Origin: Lepidurus packardi
Taxonomy: Eukaryota > Arthropoda > Branchiopoda > Notostraca > Triopsidae
NCBI GenBank assembly: GCA_023053545.1
Contig: JAKZAN010000007.1
Location: 930,001-994,000 of the forward strand
DNA: 64,000 nt
Direction of reading: 5' to 3'
Part shown: positions 57,801 through 64,000 of the stretch, piece after piece
How the letters are laid out: every line of letters starts with the position of its first letter
How positions within the stretch are numbered: position 1 is the stretch's first letter
Program-made: the position numbers and the translations under genes
The notes under the pieces: model-generated
Database searches by the model: none
Told to the model about the DNA's origin: nothing
Seen by the model: only the letters and a program-made list of their open reading frames with translations

Positions 57801-60636
57801 AGCCACGTACATCTAAAAGAGCGCTCCATGGTGGCAATGGAGAGCTATCATGGTGCAGACCTTCTTTGTTATTCGAGTTTACTCGTATTCCTCCCTTCTT
57901 CGCTTAGCACCTTGCACTTTTTCTTGAAAAATATCCAACTAAAAACCTTTCTGGCAAGAACTGAATGCAATGCTCGATTCAATTTGATTCCTATACCTAA
58001 TGTCCCATCCCCCACCTACATTGACTCTTGTTGGTTCAGTTCTGGCTCTGACGCTGTGCGCTGCATTGCCTGCTGACGCAGAACTTTGTGCAATGTTAAA
58101 AAAAGAAATATTTTGGGGTAGGAGAAATCTGCTTTAAAGGGAATTGCATTTATATTGCAAGGGTTGCCTAGGAAACGTTCTGAAAATATACGCCTGGCCC
58201 GAATTTCCGTCTTCTCTCCAACTTGCTCTCACAAAACTTTTATAACTTTGTTGGCAGCCAAGCGTAAACAGGCGAAAAAAAGTTTATTTTTTAGTTCTTC
58301 CAAAAAAGTTCTTCGAAAAAATTGGTCTATAATAATTACCATCAAGATCAAGGGAAACGCGGACTTATCTTTGTTTTTCCTTTGGGGGGAATCTTCAACT
58401 TATGCATTCAAAGACATTGCTTCAGACGCTTTTGCGTGGGATAAAACTTGGGCTGTGTATGCATAAATAAATAAGGGACCTGCGTAGGTCATATAAAGTA
58501 CAAAGGTTTTCTCATTGGCTAAAACGGGGCCAAAGTACGACAAGCTATAATCGCAATAATGCCTGATACTGCCAAGCTTCCCCGCTCCTGTCGTACGGAT
58601 CACAAAATGACTGATGGGATAGACTGACGTACCGGGCCTACAGCTCTCCTCTTACTCTTTTTTTGCCTCCCTTATCATGTCGTGATTCTTGGTAATGATT
58701 ACCTTACGCAGCAAAGCGAAATAGCAGCCTTGCTTCCATTTGGCTTCCTAAAATTACCTTTTCCCTTTGTCCCAGACATACCCCCAAATCAGCCTCAAAA
58801 TCAGAACTGACCAAATCGTAAGAGACATGTAAAGCGACAAAGGAAGGGTAGGTTAAATGCGAAAATAATTCTCAAGAGAAAATAGGAACAGAAAAACGGA
58901 TGATAAACCCCAGACACGAAGCAGTTCTGCAGTACAGCAAATATAATTTTAAGTGTACCAATCGTGAAACTGAAACAAGAGCGTGTCGTTAAACCAAGGC
59001 GATAATGGTCTTGCCCGTTTCCCCCTCCCCCCCCCCCCTTATCTGCACACACTACCAGCAGGTAAAACGGAGCCAGCAACGCCAGCACGCGCTGTAGCAC
59101 ATATTTCTACGACAAAAACAAAAATTTTCCCCTTTGTACCGAAAAAAAAGTATTTCTGACTTCACGGAGTCTCTTTGGCTTGTATGCATTCATCTCTTTT
59201 ACCAAGTTGGAAGAAAAATACGAGTGCTTTATAACCCTTAGCAGCAGCAGCTTCCGCCTGACATTTGTCGGCTCGTGCCAGTCCAAAGGCCATAGTCAAA
59301 GGCTTAAGTCATCGTAAATTTTCAGCTACCCCCCGGTAGGCAAGCACACAAGACTTATACGCAACACGCATCCTTAGAAATAACTCTGTCTGTGTTCAAG
59401 TAACAGCTCAAAAAAATCCTTTACACGCATAAATTTAGCCCTGAGACCAGGCTTAAATAGAAACACCACAGAAGGGGTAGTTATTTTCAATTTTTCTTTT
59501 CCTATCGCGTTTTCGGAATATGAAAAACGATACTCTAGTTCATCGCGACAGAAACTCGGGTCCTCGTTCACACTCGACGTCGTCGCCCGTGTGGTGAAAG
59601 GAGGGAAAATGCAAGATTATTTTTCTCCTTGATTTTTTTTTTTTTTTTAACTAAGCTTAGGTTTTAGTTTCAGTAGTGTGTACTCCATGCGCTTATGTGT
59701 TCGTATTGATCCAAAGCTCTGATGGGCAGGGACGGCGGCGGCGCCGACATCCCTTGTCGACGTGCACGTCGGTTTGGGTTGGGGAGCACTTTCGGATCCT
59801 TTAACGTTGCCATGCTTTCTAGCTAGCGAACAGGATGAAGCGAGCAAGAGTAGACTCGTGACGAATCCCCATTACATCGGTCACCTATACAACCAAGCAC
59901 GTTGCTTCATAACCAAGACAACCTTCACGTATAATGCTCGAACACTATAAATTATAGTGGGGAATAATAAGCCGAAAGAGCTGCTGCTCCCGTACGCAGA
60001 GACAAGCCTAATGACCTACGCATTGTCCAGGGAGCGCATAAATTTGCGTATGCAAGAACAATACCCAAGCGGGCGCTCTGCGCGAGACAAGAAAGTGCAC
60101 CTATAGCTTCCATGTTAAAGCGAATTCGGAAAAACGCCTTTCGATACGTCTGTGCCAAAGCTTAATAGAACGTGCAGTAGGGCATATAATAATGGAGCCT
60201 ATAAGGCACATGCGTCAGTATATGTGCAAAAGGACTGCTGCCCTATTCAGGAGTAATGTTGACGTTAACATTCTTTAGCTTAAAAGGTAAGTACATCGTA
60301 TAACATGTATACAGTCGCAGTTCTACAAGTATTAGTAAGTTCCGATAGATTTAATACGACAGAGGCAAGACGTTTTCAGGTCCTTAAAAAGCGTCTCGTC
60401 ACAACCACTGGGAAAGTGGAAAACAAATTAGATATGTATAGAGCTGCGTGGGACTGTTGCCAATGAAGCAACTCACGCAATCAATAAATGAGTCCCGAGC
60501 AGTGACCGGATCAGAATAGTTGTCTTTTTATGCAAATTATTTGAGTTTCTTTACCTCGTTTGGGTTCTGGCCGAGCTCCATAGCACTCGATACCGAGGGA
60601 AAACGTCCCCACAACGAACAAATGGACAAGCAACAT
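29918..60636 (-). CDS. mmd: ADAM11/22/23-type membrane protein (mind-meld), catalytically dead
   Basis: Twenty-six exons on the minus strand, all in phase (1372 aa). Exons 1-9: 60636-60555, 44950-44900, 44357-44209, 43434-43384, 41933-41851, 41778-41709, 39072-38926, 38813-38619, 38497-38423. Exons 10-18: 38337-38165, 38004-37835, 36978-36815, 36602-36435, 36198-36003, 35812-35704, 35581-35462, 35340-35256, 35104-35009. Exons 19-26: 34938-34695, 34556-34457, 33319-33149, 33038-32944, 32856-32635, 32506-31960, 30549-30313, 30236-29918. Domains: signal peptide ([18 protein letters not shown]), prodomain ending in furin site RYKR near residue 257, metalloprotease-like domain, disintegrin (from [15 protein letters not shown]), Cys-rich, EGF-like ([12 protein letters not shown]), membrane span near 816-840, and a cytoplasmic tail of about 530 aa. 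The zinc motif reads [12 protein letters not shown]: three His remain but the catalytic Glu is Met. Vertebrate relatives are LGI receptors at synapses. Confidence 0.93.
31960..32506 (-). other. ADAM cytoplasmic-tail exon with LDR repeats
   Basis: This 547-nt coding exon is unusually long for the gene. It encodes a Ser-rich region, a Gly-rich patch, and near its end about five tandem Leu-Asp-Arg units ([20 protein letters not shown]). The repeats come from a short DNA repeat of gatcc/gacga type and give a charged amphipathic stretch. It is probably a protein-interaction region of the cytoplasmic tail. Confidence 0.85.
39800..39838. repeat. Poly-G run
   Basis: 39 bases, all G except one A at 39806, in intron 6 of the ADAM gene. 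It generates spurious poly-Pro and poly-Gly frames. Confidence 0.95.
40400..40735. repeat. Polypyrimidine tract (plus strand)
   Basis: About 335 bp made almost wholly of C and T (ctctctctccccctct-type) in ADAM intron 6. The transcribed RNA would be purine-rich here. The composition lacks stop codons and so leaves overlapping open frames in all three plus-strand phases. Confidence 0.85.
49687..50126. mobile_element. hAT-type non-autonomous element (440 bp)
   Basis: It is flanked by an exact 8-bp duplication, attaaacg (49679-49686 and 50127-50134), the hallmark size for hAT transposons. The ends are short imperfect inverted repeats (left aagggccctg, right end reverse-complemented cagggccgtg). 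The interior carries two short gggcgcag motifs and no transposase. Confidence 0.85.
51332..51352. repeat. GA dinucleotide repeat
   Basis: A short (GA)n run, tgtgagagagagagagagag, in ADAM intron 1. GAGA-type sequence can recruit chromatin factors in arthropods, but here it may be only a microsatellite. Confidence 0.7.
52414..52480 (-). repeat. tRNA-like promoter segment, possible SINE head
   Basis: On the minus strand an A-box-like ttggcagcgcaatcgg is followed about 25 nt later by a B-box-like ggatcgatacc, which matches 9 of 11 consensus bases. Full cloverleaf pairing is not convincing, so this is more likely a decayed tRNA-derived SINE than a tRNA gene. Confidence 0.35.
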
Positions 60637-62773
60637 GATGAAATCATCAGCAATCTCCGGCCATGCCAATAGAATGTGGGGGAGTTTTTTTGTCCCCGGT
60701 TCTCAATTCCACTTGAATATCAAGAAAACTCAAGCTGCGAAGCTTTCCCTTGCTTTGGATTTTTACGTTGATTACAATTTCGGATTCATAATCCCGACAC
60801 TTGAAACACTCTCTTTGACTATGAACCCTAAGCTATAGCTATCTGCTACCTTGAGCCATTACTGTTTCGCCCAGTTTAAAATCACACACCTATTGGCTTT
60901 TACTAACAATCACAGTACTGGCAGTTAAGTTAAGGAGGATTTTTAATTATCGTGGGACAACACTTGAACGACGTTGCAGCAGTTCTTGATTTAGTTAAAC
61001 AGGAGGATGCACGACGTTTCAGCTCTTAACAGACTAGCGTAAGCACTCTACTCGGAGAACGCTTATGGACAAACTAAATCTGTAACAAGGAGGTCATAGG
61101 CAAAAACTGTGATGCGGCAGACCTTACCGAGTTACATACAAAGCACTACAGGGGTAAATGCAAGACTAAAACGTGAGCAGCCGAGCGACCTTATTGAGGG
61201 GTAAGGGAAGTAAGATTCGATCCAAAAGGACCGACGTGAACGACGGCGGCGACGCCTCAGCAACGCCAAGTCCTTGGTATGCAGCACTAGCAGGCGTCGA
61301 CGGCGTCCGTCGCTAAGCAGCGACAATACAATGCGAAAAGGCAACATTTTAAGGAAAAAGAATTTGCAGAAGTTGGAGAAAGTGGACAGAAACGTACCAA
61401 ATAAAGTGTGAGAATGAAGCAACTTAACCATGCCTGGATATCAAGGGACCTTTCAACAAGAAAAGACGCTACGCATCTAACTCCAGAGCTGGTAAAGCAA
61501 AATTAACCATTTTTTCTTGGAATGATCCTCGTTAGGCTCCACACCCTCTCCAAGACCAGGTTTTATTTGTCGACATGAAGTTAAGAAAAGGGCCTGCACA
61601 ACCGACTTGTCTTTATCCCTTTGATGAAGGAAAGCCAAGGAAAAAGTACGAGGATCTACCCTTGCAAAGTTCTAATCAAGAATGAGTGCTTTTATGATAA
61701 ATTATCCGTGGGCGAGAGGAACGAGCATAATTTGATAAGACGGGCCAAGACTTACACAAAAGTTACATAGCAAAGTTGTCTGAAAACAAAAGCCTGACTT
61801 TTAAGCGTGGAACCTTTTTCCTTGGCTTCTCACCTTCGACGCAATACCATATTAACTTTTCGTGGTAATGTTACTTGCGCCTACTACGAACTGAAAAAAT
61901 GGTTGAGTGAGGAAGTAGATAAACTGGAAACTTATTTTAGGCTTTGTCTGTAGTACACATTAGCTATTTTAAACGTGGCTGAAAGAGGTACTGAATATTG
62001 CTTACATAACAGCAAACCGGGTTAATCTACGGCAAACTGAGAAGGCAATCGTAATTACGTTAACATAATGTAATAAATGTACAGTGAATATGTTAACCGC
62101 ACAATGATAATGTTGGAAAATGATCAACAACAGCATTGTCCTTTTCACACGTGATCTTCATGTTGCTGCCAATTTGGGTATGCTTTTTTAAAAAAACGAT
62201 TCAAACTTATCGAGCGAAACCAAATCAAAAGCGAGGACAAACCAAAACAAGCCTAACGAAATAAGATTTGTAGTATGGCTTTCAAGCAGCTTACGCCATC
62301 TGATGAGTGCGACACAAAATACACAGTCTGGCTGCAATTTTCATGATTTGCCAAGGAATAAGCGCCTTTTCCAGGCCCAGAATGAAGACGTTGGTGTACG
62401 AAATTTTGTAAGAGACTTTGTTTGGAAAACAAAGGTCCCTTTGTTGCTCGCCTTTTCGTGAAGGTCAAGTTCACAGAACAGAAATTCAATGTTCAAGTTT
62501 ACTAATAACTGCAAACTTTCGTAGGAACGGGATACATCCTGAAACTTTTACATGAAAATTGTATTTTTAAAAAAATATAGCTTCACAGCTATACTCCAAA
62601 ATGACCAGGCAATGTTGGTCCTAAAATATTGCTAAAATCACAAATAGACACCGGAATCTACAGGCAGGTACATCGTGGCAGGAGGAAATAAACAAGAGTG
62701 TTCGAGTCTTCGTGAATGTGCTCTCCTCTCCCAACAATACTTCCCTAGTTAACATCCACCGGAATTCAAAGCT
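60637..62773. other. ADAM upstream region and IP6K 3' flank
   Basis: About 2.1 kb between the ADAM start codon and the IP6K stop codon, both on the minus strand. It should contain the ADAM promoter and 5' UTR and the IP6K 3' UTR. The segment around 61200-61320 is GC- and CpG-rich and gives an Arg-rich minus frame that I take as chance. No other gene is seen. Confidence 0.45.
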
Positions 62774-63980
62774 TTAACCACGAATTTCGGATAAAATTCG
62801 AGTCAAGCTATCCAATCCTAGCAAATAGCCTGTATCTGGGCCGCGATGAATCTTTGAACTGCCCAGATATCCAGGAAAAGTCGTGTGGGCAAAATCAATC
62901 ATCCTAACATCCGAATAGCTTCTGTGCGGCCTACACTTGACTTTGGGTGGAAAGATAGGAATGGTTTCATGGGAGTTATTTCTCTTGCGTTTAAACTTTT
63001 GCTGTGGTCCTCGTGACGTTCCTTGTGCTGGAATTTCGTCCTGCTCACGGCCTACCGTAGCCTTCCTAGTACCTACACCTAAGTCGAATTTGGGATCACC
63101 ATAGGATGATGGAAAATCCAACGCCACGTCTGACGCTTTGCTTTCCAACTCGGAATCTATATCCGTTTCATCCGATGCTCCCCCAACACCCACTCCACTG
63201 TCAATGCTGTCAATAGAATTTTCGCCATCAAAATACGGGGTTAACTCTAATTCTTCCCAACAATCCACTTCTTCCGTGGTGTCTTTCAGTTCATAGCTGC
63301 TAATGTAATCTAAGCTTGTCATGGCTTTAGCTGCTCTGCCTCGCTCACGTTTAGTCTTGGGTAATGAACCCAAGTCATTACTGAATGGCGGGTACGCTTC
63401 TTGACAGCCTTCATACACAACCAAGAGGGAACTGTGTCCAAAAACATCAATAGGTTAGTCAGAATTTTTTGCGCACCCCTGTTAACGACTTACCTGGAAT
63501 AGAACCTGTACGTGTGTTGCTTCTCTACAGTTTGTCGCAGTTCTTTGAGACGACTCAGGATTTCCCCAATAATCAAGCGTCTATGACTGCCGCCACTCGC
63601 AAAAAATTGAACCAAGGCTTGACGCAGACCAGCCTGGTCCAAGCGCCTTCCATAATACTTGTCTTGGTTGACGTACTCATCTGTACCCGGTATGTATACC
63701 TTCAAAAAGATTGCTTAATTTAAAAATATAATTGTTTTATCTATAAGCGTTTAAGTTAGCGGTATCTTTTATAGTAGTGCAAGCGACCTGATTTAATAGC
63801 ATACCTGCATTCCGCAAAGTCGAACGCCAAATGACGCTGACGTACTCGCTTCACATTTTGCCATTTGGCGATACCGTTTTTCTGCCGTCGCATCATCCCC
63901 GTGTTGACGGGTTCCCATTTTGAGGTCCAAAATGCAAGGTCGTACAAATCGACTAGTCACGTTTTCTAGCATGATGAGAA
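62774..63980 (-). CDS. IP6K: Inositol hexakisphosphate kinase, C-terminal part
   Basis: Three exons on the minus strand are visible: 63980-63805, 63699-63494 and 63431-62774. Upstream exons lie beyond the window, so the gene is partial. The enzyme phosphorylates inositol hexakisphosphate to the pyrophosphate 5-IP7. The first visible exon carries the substrate-binding [16 protein letters not shown] motif (PxxxDxKxG). The SSLL motif spans the last exon junction (YS|SSLL), and the catalytic end [13 protein letters not shown] with [13 protein letters not shown] is intact. Between SSLL and DFAHTT lies an insert of about 150 residues rich in Asp, Glu and Ser, as in other IP6Ks but unique in sequence. 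The GTRQHGDD and DFAHTT motifs favour IP6K over IPMK or IP3K. Confidence 0.93.
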
Positions 63981-64000
63981 CTGCCAAATAGATGAGCACA

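Larger units (their letters stand above)
44951..60554 (-). other. First intron of the ADAM gene (15.6 kb)
   Basis: No exon of another gene is supported inside. It contains the hAT-type MITE (49687-50126), a tRNA-like segment (about 52414-52480), a GA repeat (51332-51352), a 63-codon basic frame (51618-51809) and two long unassigned plus-strand frames (56405-57109 and 57501-58076). A GC-rich patch at 59550-59860 and scattered CRE-like tgacgtca (50414) could be regulatory. The rest is AT-rich and featureless. Confidence 0.7.

Noticed and set aside
61132..61431. 99-codon Arg-rich minus frame upstream of the ADAM gene
   Set aside because: The Arg run comes from a short cgg/cga-rich patch; no domain, and it is likely promoter or intergenic DNA.

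Overview
The window is eukaryotic nuclear DNA: it holds intron-rich genes with GT-AG introns, no operons, and several transposable elements. The troponin C gene, with its AMxxELxEAFRLYDxEGNGYIP and C-terminal DFDEFMEMM stretches, together with a DREP/ICAD-like gene and a mind-meld-type ADAM, points to an arthropod or close ecdysozoan. I cannot name the species. I built the gene models by hand from splice-site phase; every exon chain given below keeps frame.

Layout. (1) 934-3099 (+): a CIDE-N domain protein of the ICAD/DREP family, 4 exons, 461 aa. (2) About 3.1-12.6 kb: mostly non-genic, with a 91-bp tandem duplication, a 20-C run and a 632-bp pogo/Tigger-like relic. (3) 12620-14906 (-): troponin C, 7 exons, 156 aa, with two abutting MITEs in its last intron and two perfect palindromes in its second intron. 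(4) 14.9-18.4 kb: a spacer with a GT-skewed tract. (5) 18374-19688 (+): a calmodulin-like protein with a basic Pro/Ala/Lys-rich N-terminal extension, 232 aa. (6) 21162-24362 (+): a young, internally deleted Ty3/gypsy-type LTR element. Its LTRs differ mainly in a poly-C tract, it has a tRNA-Leu-type primer site, and its gag position holds a frame with GTSF1/U11-48K-like CHHC zinc-finger motifs. It abuts an older integrase relic and a 145-bp foldback. (7) 25343-28171 (+): TRIM37, 13 exons, 705 aa. (8) 29918-60636 (-): an ADAM11/22/23 (mind-meld) gene, 26 exons, 1372 aa, catalytic Glu lost, about 15.6-kb first intron holding a hAT-type MITE. (9) 62774-63980 (-): the C-terminal part of an inositol hexakisphosphate kinase, cut off by the window edge.

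The genes are independent loci and not a pathway. TRIM37 and the ADAM are convergent. The ADAM and IP6K are head-to-tail on the minus strand. The troponin C and calmodulin-like genes are divergent neighbours that share their last intron position inside the fourth EF-hand. The most novel item is the CHHC-bearing LTR element.
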